Shown: positions 35,947 to 46,427, counted from the first letter of the stretch. The stretch: 64,000 nt of DNA from Sphingobacteriales bacterium (GCA_004144175.1 SEFT01000004.1:1-64000), one strand, 5' to 3'. Numbers and translations are program-made. Notes: a model not told the origin generated them from the letters alone.

Positions 35947-37713
35947 TCATAGCCCTTTTTTAAGATATAAACTAAAATAGGGATTTTGATAGGGTATTAA
36001 ATTATAACTGCTATCCGGTACGCGAAGTGGCACTGCATTATCCACAATTACCAAGTCCCCCGTTATGGCCGTATCATTTTGATTAAGATAAATGGTAGAA
36101 AAGTAGATCTTGTCCTTCATGGCTTCCGAATCTATAGTTTCTGAAATGTACCAGCAGAAGCCCGGCCCGCGCCCTATGGAGTGTAAATAAGAAAATTTTG
36201 GCTTCAGGATGGCCAGGTAATTTTTGATCTTATGGTCAATGTCATACTCTGCCCTATACGCCGCAATGTTCCTGTCCGTTACAATAATGCTCGATACTAC
36301 CACCACGCCGGCTAAAGCAGCCGGTATATCTGCCCATTTGTGTACAATCCTGAAAGACAAAAGAAGATCGGCTAAGATGCCTGCAACTACCGCAATAGGA
36401 ATGATCAGATATGTCCAGGTGCGGGCAAAAGGAATGGCCCCCTGCGCCAGTATAAGCGGATATGGAGACAATACAAGGAGACAGATAAGGATGACAAAAT
36501 AAGATTGCAGCAAAGACCTTTTATAAAAAGCATAGCCCAAACAAATGGCCAGAATGGCTACTGCCGCGTAGGGGGAAACAATATCCTTGACCAGATACAT
36601 CCAGGTCTCGGACAAGTGTCCGCGGATATTTTGTTCAGTTACCTCCGTAGGCACAATTCCGGCTTTTTGCACTTTATCAAACGCATCGTAGCCGAGCGTA
36701 AGCAGCATAGGCAAATAAGACAGGCAGATAGCAACAGCAAGTACGGCATTTACCAGAAAAAACTCCCTAAAAAAAAAGTTCCTTCTTTTATGTAAGTAGA
36801 AGACAAAAAGCATGAGCCCTACGGGGAAGGCAACGTAAATGAAGGTGGGCACCGTAAAGCTGCCCAATGCAATGCTTATTAAATATAGAACAAGATACTT
36901 CCGTATATTTTGCCCTTTTACAATATTGACAAATGCGTACAGAAGCAGTACCGTGAACAAAATAAGGAATGCGTACCCCCGCGCCTGCACACTATAAAAG
37001 AAGAATGGATAAGAAAAAGCGAAGAAAGCAGTGCCAAAAAAACTTGCACCATCCGACATCATATTTCTGCACAGCTTAAATACATAGTAGATAGAACATA
37101 CACTTGCCGCAACGCAGCATAAGCGCATAGATAGATATGGATCCCAGGGTAGTAGTTGAATGAGCCATGCAGATACTATACTATGAAAAATATGGTTGTT
37201 AGGAAGCGTGTATGCTACGAGTGAAGTCATTACGCCCTGGCCTGAAAAGAGCCGGTAATTAAGTGTTTCATCGTAGTGATACGGCATCGTAAACATGTAA
37301 TAAAGCATCATAGCTGTGCGTGCTACGATCATGAGCAGGAACAGAGTACGTATAGGGTTAACAATGCCTGATAGAAACACCCGGTTGTCATAAATAATAG
37401 AGGCCACATATTTATATACCGGGTTGCTATGTTTTTCCTCCATGCCTTTTTTTGCCATAGCACGGTAAAACATATATGCTGCCAGGAACAAGCCAGCAAA
37501 AGAAAAAAGCTTCGCAAGAGAGTAGCATCCCTTCAGAAATCCATTATTAACATCGCTGCTGCGAATATGCACGGATTGATCACCGAGACTGAGAATATGG
37601 ATCACATCATGAAAGGACTTTACACAGAAAGCCCATGTGCTCCAGCCAAACATCAGCAGTAAGATCGACAAGATAAAAAGTCGCGCTACCTGGTAATTAT
37701 CTCTGGATGGCAT
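35947..37713 (-). CDS. GT-C superfamily glycosyltransferase (GT39-like membrane protein)
   Basis: A 588-aa protein with about 11-13 hydrophobic segments. The loop after an early membrane helix holds YDETLNYR, matching the acidic catalytic motif of lipid-phosphate-sugar-dependent GT-C enzymes, followed by NNHIFHSIVSAWLIQLL, typical of the family. The C-terminal ~120 aa form a soluble outer domain (RAEYDIDHKIKNYLAILKPKF...). It would move a sugar from a polyprenyl carrier to a protein or lipid on the periplasmic side. The acceptor is unknown and no other polysaccharide genes are nearby. Confidence 0.85.
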   Translation of the reverse strand: MPSRDNYQVARLFILSILLLMFGWSTWAFCVKSFHDVIHILSLGDQSVHIRSSDVNNGFLKGCYSLAKLFSFAGLFLAAYMFYRAMAKKGMEEKHSNPVYKYVASIIYDNRVFLSGIVNPIRTLFLLMIVARTAMMLYYMFTMPYHYDETLNYRLFSGQGVMTSLVAYTLPNNHIFHSIVSAWLIQLLPWDPYLSMRLCCVAASVCSIYYVFKLCRNMMSDGASFFGTAFFAFSYPFFFYSVQARGYAFLILFTVLLLYAFVNIVKGQNIRKYLVLYLISIALGSFTVPTFIYVAFPVGLMLFVFYLHKRRNFFFREFFLVNAVLAVAICLSYLPMLLTLGYDAFDKVQKAGIVPTEVTEQNIRGHLSETWMYLVKDIVSPYAAVAILAICLGYAFYKRSLLQSYFVILICLLVLSPYPLILAQGAIPFARTWTYLIIPIAVVAGILADLLLSFRIVHKWADIPAALAGVVVVSSIIVTDRNIAAYRAEYDIDHKIKNYLAILKPKFSYLHSIGRGPGFCWYISETIDSEAMKDKIYFSTIYLNQNDTAITGDLVIVDNAVPLRVPDSSYNLIPYQNPYFSLYLKKGL

Positions 37714-37772
37714 TCAGATTGGGTTTGTTATAAAAATAGTTAGAAAGCAGCCGGCGCTACTGATTACAAATA

Positions 37773-37803
37773 CAGAAGAACAGGATCATCCCCTGCTCTT
37801 CTG
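37773..37803 (-). terminator. Terminator hairpin after prfC
   Basis: In the minus-strand RNA, CAGAAGAGCAGG pairs with CCUGUUCUUCUG over 12 bp including one G.U pair, so it is stable only in that direction. It lies 15 bp after the RF3 stop and is followed by UAUUUGU. Confidence 0.65.
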
Positions 37804-37817
37804 TTTTCACATGATAT

Positions 37818-39413
37818 TTACTTCGCCATAGCGGTTTTAAACTCGCTGGTAAAGTGGAATTCTATATCGGGGTTATTCTGACGTTCCGTATTCAGGAACC
37901 ATTCGCTCTGCGCCAGGTACACCAGGTTACCATCTTTGTCTTCCATGATCTGCGCCTGCTTAAAGCGGGCAAAGTTCTCCACCGCTTTCTTATCTCCGGT
38001 TATCCAGCAGGCTTTATAAAAGCTCAGTGGCACGAAGGAGCAAGAAGCACCATACTCCTGCAACAGTCGGTACTGTATCACCTCAAACTGAAGCTCACCC
38101 ACACAACCGATCACCTTGCGGTTGCCACCGTGCTGGGTAAACAACTGCGCTACTCCTTCATCGGTCAGCTGGCGGACGCCTTTTTCCAGCTGTTTGGTCT
38201 TCATCGGATCCTTATTCACCAACTCCTTAAATATCTCCGGCGAAAACGTAGGTATACCTGTGAATTGCAGGTCTTCACCTTCTGTCAGCGTGTCGCCTAT
38301 TTTAAAGCTCCCCGTATCGAAAAGACCCACCACATCGCCCGGGAATGCTTCTTCAATCACATCTTTTTCGCGGGCCAGGAAAGAGTACGGGTTGCTGAAA
38401 CGCACATCCTTATCCAGCCTTGAGTGATGGTAAAAGGTATTCCGTGCAAACCTGCCCGAACAAACGCGCAGGAACGCGATACGGTCGCGGTGGCGTGGAT
38501 CGAGGTTGGCGTGGATCTTAAATATAAAGCCCGAGAATTTCTCTTCATCCGGCGCTACAAATCTTTTATCCGTAGCACGGCCCAGTGGCAGGGGTGCCAC
38601 GCGTATGAATGTATCCAGCAATTCCTTTACACCAAAGTTATTTACCGCACTCCCAAAGAATACTGGTGCCACCCGGCCTTTCAGATAGTCTTCGTTGCTC
38701 AGTTCACCATATACACCTTCCAGCAGCTCTACATCTTCGCGCAGTTGGTTGGCATCGCGCTCCCCTACTTTTTCGTCCAGCAGGCTCGATTTCAGGTCCG
38801 GTATCGGCACTGTGTTTTCGTCCGTAGCTTTCTGGTTGGCGGTGAATAGGTTCAGGCTCTTATCATATAAATTATATACACCCTTGAATTCCTTACCCAT
38901 ATTAATAGGCCACGAAAGCGGGTGCAACGATATTTTCAGCTCCTTTTCTATCTCATCCAGCAGGTCGAACGGGTATTTACCATCGCGGTCCAGTTTATTC
39001 ACAAACACGATCACCGGTGTGTCGCGCATACGGCATACTTCTACCAGTTTGCGGGTCTGCTCCTCTACCCCGTTCACGCTGTCTATCACCAGTATTACGC
39101 TGTCCACGGCCGTCAGGGTACGGTAGGTATCCTCCGCAAAGTCTTTGTGACCCGGAGTATCCAGCAGGTTGATGAGCGTGTCCTTATACTCAAAGCTCAT
39201 TACCGATGTAGCCACCGAGATACCACGCTGCCGCTCTATCTCCATAAAGTCCGACGTAGCGTGTTTTTTTATCTTGTTGCTCTTAACGGCGCCAGCTACC
39301 TGTATGGCGCCACCGAATAAAAGCAGTTTTTCTGTAAGCGTGGTCTTACCGGCATCGGGGTGGGATATGATGGCAAAGGTCCGCCGCCTGTTTATTTCTT
39401 TTTCGTATTTCAT
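37818..39413 (-). CDS. prfC: Peptide chain release factor 3
   Basis: A 531-aa translational GTPase. P-loop [10 protein letters not shown] is at 16-25, switch [17 protein letters not shown] and the G4 motif NKLDRDG follow, and the C-terminal domain ends with [19 protein letters not shown], typical of RF3. It recycles RF1 and RF2 from ribosomes after peptide release. It stands as a single gene with a hairpin after it. The divergent gene at 39594 begins about 180 bp away. Confidence 0.97.
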   Translation of the reverse strand: MKYEKEINRRRTFAIISHPDAGKTTLTEKLLLFGGAIQVAGAVKSNKIKKHATSDFMEIERQRGISVATSVMSFEYKDTLINLLDTPGHKDFAEDTYRTLTAVDSVILVIDSVNGVEEQTRKLVEVCRMRDTPVIVFVNKLDRDGKYPFDLLDEIEKELKISLHPLSWPINMGKEFKGVYNLYDKSLNLFTANQKATDENTVPIPDLKSSLLDEKVGERDANQLREDVELLEGVYGELSNEDYLKGRVAPVFFGSAVNNFGVKELLDTFIRVAPLPLGRATDKRFVAPDEEKFSGFIFKIHANLDPRHRDRIAFLRVCSGRFARNTFYHHSRLDKDVRFSNPYSFLAREKDVIEEAFPGDVVGLFDTGSFKIGDTLTEGEDLQFTGIPTFSPEIFKELVNKDPMKTKQLEKGVRQLTDEGVAQLFTQHGGNRKVIGCVGELQFEVIQYRLLQEYGASCSFVPLSFYKACWITGDKKAVENFARFKQAQIMEDKDGNLVYLAQSEWFLNTERQNNPDIEFHFTSEFKTAMAK

Positions 39414-39561
39414 TTCAATATATAGGACTGCCGTGCTGAAACTCAGCTACCGGAAATCAGGCTGCAAAGTTCTGAAAAATGGAGCGTAAACCGATAATAT
39501 ATTATTAAAATGTATCAAAATCAAGTGCAAAAACAGCATTTTTAATGTTGGGGCATCATGT

Positions 39562-39569
39562 TACATTTG
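39562..39569 (+). promoter_or_regulatory. -7 element upstream of the 39594 gene
   Basis: TACATTTG fits the Bacteroidota -7 box. It begins 4 bp after the in-frame ATG at 39558 and lies 24 bp before the ATG at 39594, so it favours the latter as start. Confidence 0.5.
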
Positions 39570-39593
39570 CTACAAAGAGCCGTATTGCAAGCC

Positions 39594-40184
39594 ATGCCCC
39601 TAACGAGACTACAGGAAGATCTGATAAACGAATTAAAGGAAGAAAAAGAACTCATATATGAACAGCTCAGCATATTCGATCCCCTTGGCACACAATTACG
39701 CAAGCCGGCCGCCCGCAGGCTGGTGAGCAAAGGAGCCATAATAGTGGCGGAGCTGTTTTGTTATCTGCTGGCACTGGGCAGCATTGCCCTGGCCTTCTTC
39801 CTACACAAGATCCATCCTTTTTATATACTGGCAGACCTCCGCGATTCCGATACATTCACCGATGAACTAGGCAAAGGCAATATAGAACTACTGAACATAG
39901 GGGTGTATGCCCTGCTGGGCACTATTGCAGTACTGTTTTTTATCGTAGCGCGCAGTATGCGCATGATAAGGCTCAAGAATGACATTCTCAATTTCGCGGG
40001 TAAGCATATCAATACTATGGTTGGCCAGCACCTTAAGCGCAAAGCCTGTATCGAGAACCTGGAGCAGCGCCACTGGGGCTTACTGCCCATTATGCCCAAT
40101 ACCGATCCTTCATCTTACGAGGGTGTAGTAAGTGTTAACGATGTGGCCAACCCCGGCTATGATGGCTTGCCTGCTAAAGAGTAA
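39594..40184 (+). CDS. Two-helix membrane protein of unknown function
   Basis: A 197-aa protein (MPLTRLQEDLINELKEEKELIYEQL). An N-terminal coiled-coil-like helix is followed by two membrane helices (about 50-75 and 100-123) and a cytoplasmic tail (KRKACIENLEQRHWGLLPIMPNTDP). No family was recognised. It starts in a region with a -7 box inside the longer reading frame from 39558, so the shorter start is used. It ends 2 bp before the purine nucleoside phosphorylase gene, so both share one mRNA. Confidence 0.8.
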   Translation: MPLTRLQEDLINELKEEKELIYEQLSIFDPLGTQLRKPAARRLVSKGAIIVAELFCYLLALGSIALAFFLHKIHPFYILADLRDSDTFTDELGKGNIELLNIGVYALLGTIAVLFFIVARSMRMIRLKNDILNFAGKHINTMVGQHLKRKACIENLEQRHWGLLPIMPNTDPSSYEGVVSVNDVANPGYDGLPAKE

Positions 40185-40186
40185 AT

Positions 40187-41005
40187 ATGAGTTTATACGA
40201 CAACATACAGGTCACTGCTGCCTTTATCGCTCGGCGGATAAAGAATAAGCCGCAGGTTGCTATTATATTAGGGAGTGGCTTGGGTGGCCTTATTCATACG
40301 GTGGAGCAGGAAGCCGAGATCGACTATAATGACATTCCCGGCTTTCCGCAGGCAACGGTTGTGGGGCACGAGGGTAAGCTGGTATTTGGCAAGCTTGCGG
40401 GTAAGGACGTGGCCATACTAGCCGGCAGGTTCCACTATTATGAGGGTTACAATATGCAGCAGATCACCTTCCCCGTGCGGGTGATGAAAGCGCTAGGCGT
40501 AGAAACACTCATTGTATCGAATGCTGCGGGTGGTATGAATACAGATTTCAAGGTGGGCGACCTGATGGTCATCCGCGATCATATCAACTTATTTCCGGAG
40601 CATCCGCTGCGCGGACCAAACGACGAGCGCCTCGGTACACGCTTCCCCGACATGAGTGAGCCTTACGACCAGAACTTAATAGAAGGCGCACTGCAAATAG
40701 CAGCCGAACAAGGTATAAAGTTGCAGACCGGTGTATACGCAGGCCTTACCGGGCCTACCTTCGAGACCAAAGCCGAATACAAGTGGCTGCACAGCATAGG
40801 CGCCGATGCCGTAGGTATGAGTACCGTACCGGAGGTGATCGTAGCGATACATGGTGGCATGCGGGTATTTGCCACATCCATCATTACCGATATGGGCATC
40901 GGCGACCATGTTGCACCCATCAGCCACGAGGAAGTATTGGTGGCAGCAAATGAAGCCGCACCGCGTCTGGCACAACTGGTAACAGCACTTATCGCAACAA
41001 TATAA
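40187..41005 (+). CDS. punA: Purine-nucleoside phosphorylase, trimeric type
   Basis: A 272-aa enzyme that splits purine nucleosides with phosphate to free base and ribose-1-phosphate. Motifs: ILGSGLGGL (27-35, phosphate binding), GRFHYYEGY, TLIVSNAAGGMN, TGPTFETKAEY and MGMST-like VGMSTVPEVI. Length and motifs fit the trimeric PNP (PunA) class and not the hexameric DeoD class. Used in purine salvage. It follows the two-helix membrane protein by 2 bp. Confidence 0.95.
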   Translation: MSLYDNIQVTAAFIARRIKNKPQVAIILGSGLGGLIHTVEQEAEIDYNDIPGFPQATVVGHEGKLVFGKLAGKDVAILAGRFHYYEGYNMQQITFPVRVMKALGVETLIVSNAAGGMNTDFKVGDLMVIRDHINLFPEHPLRGPNDERLGTRFPDMSEPYDQNLIEGALQIAAEQGIKLQTGVYAGLTGPTFETKAEYKWLHSIGADAVGMSTVPEVIVAIHGGMRVFATSIITDMGIGDHVAPISHEEVLVAANEAAPRLAQLVTALIATI

Positions 41006-41036
41006 CCCTGGTATCCGTTCAATAACAGTATTCAAT

Positions 41037-41044
41037 TAACTTTG
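41037..41044 (+). promoter_or_regulatory. -7 element for the porin gene
   Basis: TAACTTTG fits the Bacteroidota -7 box, 31 bp before the TTG start at 41076. The -33 element is weak. Confidence 0.55.
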
Positions 41045-41075
41045 CGCGTCCGGAAACATTAAAAATTCTGATTCA

Positions 41076-43097
41076 TTGAGAGCCAGCTCCTGTTACTATA
41101 TCATATTTGCTGTATGGGCATCCGGTATGCTTTGCAGCAGTAATGCTATGGCGCAGATACAGCAGCCACCGGGCGCAGCGCCTACACTCAACAACATACC
41201 GCAGCGCGATACCAGCCTGAATAAAACAAATAATACGGACTGGAAGAACGAGAACGTACGCCTCACGTTCAGCCGGGCATATTCAGATATCGCCTTTGTA
41301 CCCGATACATCCCTACGTACGTTCCACCGCAGGCCGTTCGTGCAGCCCTGGCATCGTACTCTGGGCAACCATGGCAGTGCAGCGTATAACGGTCTCTTTA
41401 CACCTGAGTACCGTGTAGGGCCTACATCAGGCTATCATGTGTTTGATATCTACCGATACAACGCCGACAGCCTATATTATTATAATACCAATCGCCCGTA
41501 CTCGTTTTTTCAATATCAGCTAGGGCCTAAACTGGAGCAGACAGCACATATCCTACATACTCAAAATGTACGCCCCAACTGGAATATCGCTTTTGAGTAC
41601 CACAAGATCATGTCGCCTGGCAATTTTCTGCTGCAGCGCATTCTGCACGACAATGCCAACCTGACTACTAACTACCAAAGCCCGCGGCAACGGTACAAGC
41701 TGTATGGCGCCATAGTGTACAATAATATGCAGCAGGACGAGAATGGTGGCATCGTAAACGAGAACCAGCTCGACTCTAACCAGCTGTATGGCGACCGACG
41801 CACGCTGCCTGTGCGGTTTGGCAATACTGTCTTTGCCAATGAGGGCGATTATCAGCGCTCTGCAGTCAGCAATACCATGCGCGATGCTTCCTTGCTACTG
41901 CAACATAGCTACACATTTGGGCGTATAGACACCTTATACAGCGATGACTCTACACGATATAGCTATCAGCTCAATCCACGCTTCGGCATCAGTCATCGCT
42001 TACAAATAAGCAATGAGCGGCACCGCTATAAAGACGTCCGCAGCGACTCTGCACGCTATGCACAATTCTTCAACCGTACGCTGAGGAGCGACGGGCAAGA
42101 CTCCGTCGTGTCCGAACAGCGCTGGAAAAGGATCGACAACCGGGTAATGCTCAACAGCTTCATCGGCAAGCGCGAAAACCTGCTATCCTTTAGCGCAGGG
42201 CTGGGCAACCGTGTGGATCATTTCAATACCCACTTTGCCACAGGCAACAGGAGCAATGATATACTAAGCAACTACCTGATAGGAGAGCTGAATAAAGAGA
42301 TACACCTTGCAGGGCAATGGTTCTACAATGCAGATGCACAGATATACCTCACAGGCGAGGCAGCGGGTAATTCCAGCTTGAGGGCCGAGGCAGGCAAAGA
42401 CCTGGGGCCGGTATTGGGTCAGTTCAAAGTCGGTTTCCAGCAGCGCATCAATAATGCGCCCTATGCCTATACCATTTACCAGAATCAATACGACACCATA
42501 CAGGCATCCTTCAATAAAGAAAGCGTATCGCTCGTATCGGCCACCTACGCCAACTACCGCCTGAAGCTGAACGGTGGACTGCGCAACTATGTAATTGGCA
42601 ACTACATCTACCTCGACCAAAAACAGATGCCTGCCCAGTATGGCCCGGCATTCAACATTACCCAGGTATGGGTGCAAAAGCTACTTACCTGGAAGCGTTT
42701 TGTACTGGATAATGAACTGGTGTATCAGCAAAAGTCGGGCGAGGCTCCCATCAATATCCCGACCATCATGGGCAGGCATCAGCTATGCATAGAGAGCCCC
42801 CTGTTCAAGTCTGCACTGATCGTTGCTACGGGTGTAGAGGTACGCTACCATAGCAACTTTAAAGGTGCAGGGTATAGTCCGTTCTTTAATCGCTTCTACT
42901 ACCAGGATACTGACACACTCAGAAATCCGCTGGAAACTTCAATCTTTTTCAATTTCCGTGTCAAACGCTTCCGAGCTTACATCATGGGCGACCAGCTACA
43001 GAAGCTATGGGCCAATAAGAACGTAATAGCCACCCCCGGCTACCCCATGCCCGATTTCTCCATCCGCTTCGGGTTTACTTGGACGCTTATTAACTAA
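41076..43097 (+). CDS. Putative outer-membrane porin
   Basis: A 673-aa protein with a signal peptide (about 1-26, ending SNAMAQ) and then many alternating amphipathic strands rich in Tyr, Asn and Arg. The region after the signal (WHRTLGNHGSAAYNGLF... GYHVFDIYRYNADSLYYYNT) matches the Bacteroidota putative porin family (PF14121-like). It ends in a final strand IRFGFTWTLIN with an aromatic residue near the C-terminus, as in barrel proteins. The start is TTG; no ATG fits the signal peptide. The solute is unknown. Confidence 0.87.
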   Translation: MRASSCYYIIFAVWASGMLCSSNAMAQIQQPPGAAPTLNNIPQRDTSLNKTNNTDWKNENVRLTFSRAYSDIAFVPDTSLRTFHRRPFVQPWHRTLGNHGSAAYNGLFTPEYRVGPTSGYHVFDIYRYNADSLYYYNTNRPYSFFQYQLGPKLEQTAHILHTQNVRPNWNIAFEYHKIMSPGNFLLQRILHDNANLTTNYQSPRQRYKLYGAIVYNNMQQDENGGIVNENQLDSNQLYGDRRTLPVRFGNTVFANEGDYQRSAVSNTMRDASLLLQHSYTFGRIDTLYSDDSTRYSYQLNPRFGISHRLQISNERHRYKDVRSDSARYAQFFNRTLRSDGQDSVVSEQRWKRIDNRVMLNSFIGKRENLLSFSAGLGNRVDHFNTHFATGNRSNDILSNYLIGELNKEIHLAGQWFYNADAQIYLTGEAAGNSSLRAEAGKDLGPVLGQFKVGFQQRINNAPYAYTIYQNQYDTIQASFNKESVSLVSATYANYRLKLNGGLRNYVIGNYIYLDQKQMPAQYGPAFNITQVWVQKLLTWKRFVLDNELVYQQKSGEAPINIPTIMGRHQLCIESPLFKSALIVATGVEVRYHSNFKGAGYSPFFNRFYYQDTDTLRNPLETSIFFNFRVKRFRAYIMGDQLQKLWANKNVIATPGYPMPDFSIRFGFTWTLIN

Positions 43098-43162
43098 TCA
43101 TAACATAATCCATCTTACCTCCATTCAGAGCAGACTTACCGCTACAATAGCCGCTAAAACTG

Positions 43163-43193
43163 TTGAGCCATTGCGTAATTATGCCTATTTTTG
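43163..43193 (+). promoter_or_regulatory. Promoter of sucA
   Basis: -33 TTG (43163-43165), 20-bp spacer, -7 TATTTTTG (43186-43193), fitting the Bacteroidota consensus. It leaves an ~80-nt leader before the ATG at 43277. Confidence 0.65.
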
Positions 43194-43276
43194 GCAGCCG
43201 CCGATACCAATATTATTGAGTATCTTGCTGCCGTCCATTTTCAAATAATAAGTATCTCTAATTTACCGGTTGTACG

Positions 43277-46039
43277 ATGAAAGATTTTTCATACGTGATG
43301 AGTTCACATCCCTCTTACATCGAGTCGCTATATGGCGATTATGTAAATGATCCTTCGGCGATAGACCCCGAGTGGAAAAAGTTTTTTGAAGGTTTTGACT
43401 TTGCTTACAGCAAGACCAATGGCAACGGAAGTACCAATGGCCATGCTGTTGCTACCGACAAGACACCGGTTAGCAATGAACAACTGAGCAAAGAAGTAGG
43501 CGTATTCCGCCTCATTCGCTCTTACCGCAAAAGAGGGCACCTGGTTGCAACCACCAACCCTATCCGTCCGCGTAAAGACCGAAAGCCACACCTCGATCTA
43601 CAACACTTCGGCCTCAGCGATGCCGACCTTAATACAGAGTTCCACTCAGGTTCGTTCATAGGCCTGGGTAAGGCTAAGCTAAGCGACATCGTAGCAAAGC
43701 TGAAGAACCTGTATGCAGGCGATGTAGGCATTGAGTACACTTACATCAACGACCACGAGAAATGTGTATGGGTGCAGAATGCATTTGAAGAAATGATGCA
43801 AAAGCAGCTATCCATTACGCAGAAGAGAAGAGTGCTGGAGAAACTTAACGAGGGTGTCATCTTCGAAAAATTCCTGCATACAAAATACATCGGCCAGAAG
43901 CGGTTCAGCCTCGAAGGTGGCGAGAGCGTGATACCTGCGCTCGATACCATTATTAGCGAATCGGCTGATGCGGGTGTGAAGGAAGTAGTGATAGGCATGG
44001 CACACCGTGGCCGCCTGAACATACTGGCCAATACACTGCGCAAAACCTACGAGCAGATATTCTCTGAATTTGAAGGAAACATCCCGCCCGACACTACTAT
44101 GGGCAGCGGCGATGTGAAATACCACCTCGGCTTCCGTTCGAACATACAGACGCCTAACGGCAAAGAAATAAACGTACAGCTTACCCCCAACCCTTCTCAC
44201 CTCGAGGTGGTTGACCCGGTAGTTGAGGGTTTTGCCCGTGCAAAAGCTGATACGCTGTATGATTGCGAATACGACAAAGTACTGCCGATACTGATACATG
44301 GCGATGCTGCAGTTGCAGGCCAGGGTGTAGTATACGAACTGCTGCAAATGAGCAAGCTGGCCGGTTACCACACAGGCGGCACTATCCACATCGTCATCAA
44401 CAACCAGATAGGCTTTACTACCGATTTTGACGATGCACGCTCGGCCGACTATTGCACCAGCATTGCTGCTATGGTACAGGCACCTGTGCTGCACATCAAT
44501 GGCGATGACCCCGAGATGGTAGTAAAAGCTGCTGAACTGGCCGTAAAATACCGCCAGCACTTCAACCAGGATATCTTTATAGATATGGTGTGCTATCGCC
44601 GCCATGGTCATAACGAGGGCGACGATCCGAGCTTTACACAGCCAAAGATGTATGAGTTGATCAAGAAGCACCCGAACCCGCGCGAAGTATACACGCAATA
44701 CCTGCTGAAAAACGGCGAACCGGAAGCGCAGAACCTGGCCAAGGAAATGGAGAAAAGCTTCTGGGACGATCTGCAACAGCGCCTCGATGAGATAAAACAA
44801 AAGCCGCTCCCGTACCAGCTACAGGCACCTGAGCAGGCATGGCAAAATCTTCGTCGCGCAGAAGCAGCCGACTTTGATAAGTCTCCTGACACAGCCATCA
44901 GCAAAGAGCAGGTAGAGAAACTGTTCCGTGCCCTGATGAACGTACCGGAAGGATTTAAGCCACTGCGTAAGATACAGAAGCTGATAGAGGAGAAAGTAAA
45001 GCTATACGAAGAGAAAGGACAGCTCGACTGGGCAACCGGTGAACTGATGGCCTATGCAAGCCTGCTAGCCGATGGACACCCCGTACGCATGAGCGGACAG
45101 GATGTTCAGCGCGGCACCTTCTCGCACCGCCATGCGGTATTGCACGACGAAGACACGAACAATACATACTGCCGCCTGAGCAATGTTGCAGAAGGACAGG
45201 CAAAATTCCAGATATACAACTCGCTGCTGAGTGAGTTTGCCGTACTGGGCTTTGAGTATGGTTACGCCATAGCTAACCCAAATGCACTGCCTATATGGGA
45301 AGCACAGTTTGGCGACTTCGCCAACGGAGCACAGACTGTGATTGACCAATACATCGTATCGGCTGAAACTAAATGGCAGAAGATGGCAGGCCTGGTAATG
45401 CTGCTGCCGCACGGCTACGAAGGCCAGGGCCCTGAGCACTCAAGCGCCCGCCTGGAACGCTTCCTGCAGCTTTGCGCAGAGCACAACGTCATCATAACCG
45501 ACATTACTACGTCGGCCAACCTGTTCCACATGTTCCGCAGGCAAATGAAGTGGGAGTTCCGCAAACCGCTGGTAAACTTCTCGCCCAAAGCCAACCTGCG
45601 TCACATACGCGCCTTCTCCCCGATAGAAGATTTCACTACAGGTGGATTCAAAGAAGTAATAGACGATGCTACGATTAAGACTGCAAGCAAGGTAAAACGT
45701 GTAGTACTGTGTAGCGGTAAAGTATACTTCGACCTCAGTGAAAAACAAATGGCCGATAACCGTCAGGATGTAGCCGTTGTGCGCCTGGAACAGATATACC
45801 CGCTGCCGGTAAAACAACTGAATGAGCTGCGTGAGAAGTACAAGAAAGCTGAATGGGTATGGCTACAGGAAGAACCGCGCAATATGGGCGCTGCCGCATT
45901 CCTGATGATGAACATGGACAGCAGCTTCCCGATACGCTATATCTCACGCCCGGCAAGCGCATCGCCGGCTACAGGTTTCTCTAAGAAACATGCCATAGAG
46001 CAAGCAAAGCTGATAGAAGAAGCACTGAGCATATCGTAA
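43277..46039 (+). CDS. sucA: 2-oxoglutarate dehydrogenase E1 component
   Basis: A 920-aa thiamine-diphosphate enzyme of the TCA cycle that decarboxylates 2-oxoglutarate. The N-terminus (HPSYIESLYGDYVNDPSAIDPEWKKFFEGF) is the E2-binding segment of the OdhA/SucA family. GMAHRGRLNILAN, HINGDDPEMVVKAAELA (TPP region) and VCYRRHGHNEGDDPSFTQP are family motifs; the transketolase domain has GTFSHRHAV and LPHGYEGQGPEHSSARLERFLQL. The E2 gene (sucB) is not adjacent, so the complex is encoded at more than one locus. A strong terminator follows. Confidence 0.97.
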   Translation: MKDFSYVMSSHPSYIESLYGDYVNDPSAIDPEWKKFFEGFDFAYSKTNGNGSTNGHAVATDKTPVSNEQLSKEVGVFRLIRSYRKRGHLVATTNPIRPRKDRKPHLDLQHFGLSDADLNTEFHSGSFIGLGKAKLSDIVAKLKNLYAGDVGIEYTYINDHEKCVWVQNAFEEMMQKQLSITQKRRVLEKLNEGVIFEKFLHTKYIGQKRFSLEGGESVIPALDTIISESADAGVKEVVIGMAHRGRLNILANTLRKTYEQIFSEFEGNIPPDTTMGSGDVKYHLGFRSNIQTPNGKEINVQLTPNPSHLEVVDPVVEGFARAKADTLYDCEYDKVLPILIHGDAAVAGQGVVYELLQMSKLAGYHTGGTIHIVINNQIGFTTDFDDARSADYCTSIAAMVQAPVLHINGDDPEMVVKAAELAVKYRQHFNQDIFIDMVCYRRHGHNEGDDPSFTQPKMYELIKKHPNPREVYTQYLLKNGEPEAQNLAKEMEKSFWDDLQQRLDEIKQKPLPYQLQAPEQAWQNLRRAEAADFDKSPDTAISKEQVEKLFRALMNVPEGFKPLRKIQKLIEEKVKLYEEKGQLDWATGELMAYASLLADGHPVRMSGQDVQRGTFSHRHAVLHDEDTNNTYCRLSNVAEGQAKFQIYNSLLSEFAVLGFEYGYAIANPNALPIWEAQFGDFANGAQTVIDQYIVSAETKWQKMAGLVMLLPHGYEGQGPEHSSARLERFLQLCAEHNVIITDITTSANLFHMFRRQMKWEFRKPLVNFSPKANLRHIRAFSPIEDFTTGGFKEVIDDATIKTASKVKRVVLCSGKVYFDLSEKQMADNRQDVAVVRLEQIYPLPVKQLNELREKYKKAEWVWLQEEPRNMGAAAFLMMNMDSSFPIRYISRPASASPATGFSKKHAIEQAKLIEEALSIS

Positions 46040-46055
46040 GAGCATACCAAAACAT

Positions 46056-46095
46056 AAATGCGAGAAGGCCGTCATCAGACGGCCTTCTCGCATTT
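46056..46095 (+). terminator. Strong terminator after sucA
   Basis: A perfect 18-bp stem (46056-46073 pairs with 46078-46095) with a 4-nt ATCA loop and AAA/TTT ends, 16 bp after the sucA stop. Confidence 0.92.
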
Positions 46096-46119
46096 AAAAC
46101 GGTATAACAAAACTTAACA

Positions 46120-46148
46120 TTGGGAATGTCACCTTACTATTAATTTTG
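46120..46148 (+). promoter_or_regulatory. Promoter of the lysine-rich small protein gene
   Basis: -7 TAATTTTG (46141-46148) with TTG at 46120-46122 after an 18-bp spacer. The ATG is at 46171, 22 bp on. Confidence 0.6.
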
Positions 46149-46170
46149 TGTTATCAAATCAACTCACGCA

Positions 46171-46404
46171 ATGAAGAAAGGAAAAAAATCAGCAACAAAA
46201 AATAGTGACAGCCGCAAAATGGATATTGAACAGAAGCTGGAAGCAGCGCTAACAACACTTAAAAGTGAGATAGGCGAAAAAAAGTTTAAAAAGCGAATAA
46301 GTAAAGCGGCCAAAATACTAACTAAAAAAGCAGCCAGGCCCTCAGTAAAAAAGATTAACGAGGCTAAAGCAAAGAAAACAAATACCGCCGTAGTAAAACA
46401 CTAA
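46171..46404 (+). CDS. Lysine-rich small basic protein
   Basis: A 77-aa protein with about 30 percent Lys (MKKGKKSATKNSDSRKMDIEQKLEAALTTLKSEIGEKKFKKRISKAAKILTKKA in part). It has a short predicted helix (19-45) with charged residues and a Lys/Ala tail. Composition is like nucleoid-associated or ribosome-binding small proteins, but no family was recognised. A promoter box lies just upstream and it is isolated by the sucA terminator, so it is probably a real single gene. Confidence 0.65.
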   Translation: MKKGKKSATKNSDSRKMDIEQKLEAALTTLKSEIGEKKFKKRISKAAKILTKKAARPSVKKINEAKAKKTNTAVVKH

Positions 46405-46427
46405 GTACTACAACGACTGTCCCGCTG

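Noticed and set aside
43808-44800. 330-aa minus-strand reading frame inside sucA
   Set aside because: Antisense shadow of a strongly conserved TCA enzyme; composition is not protein-like.
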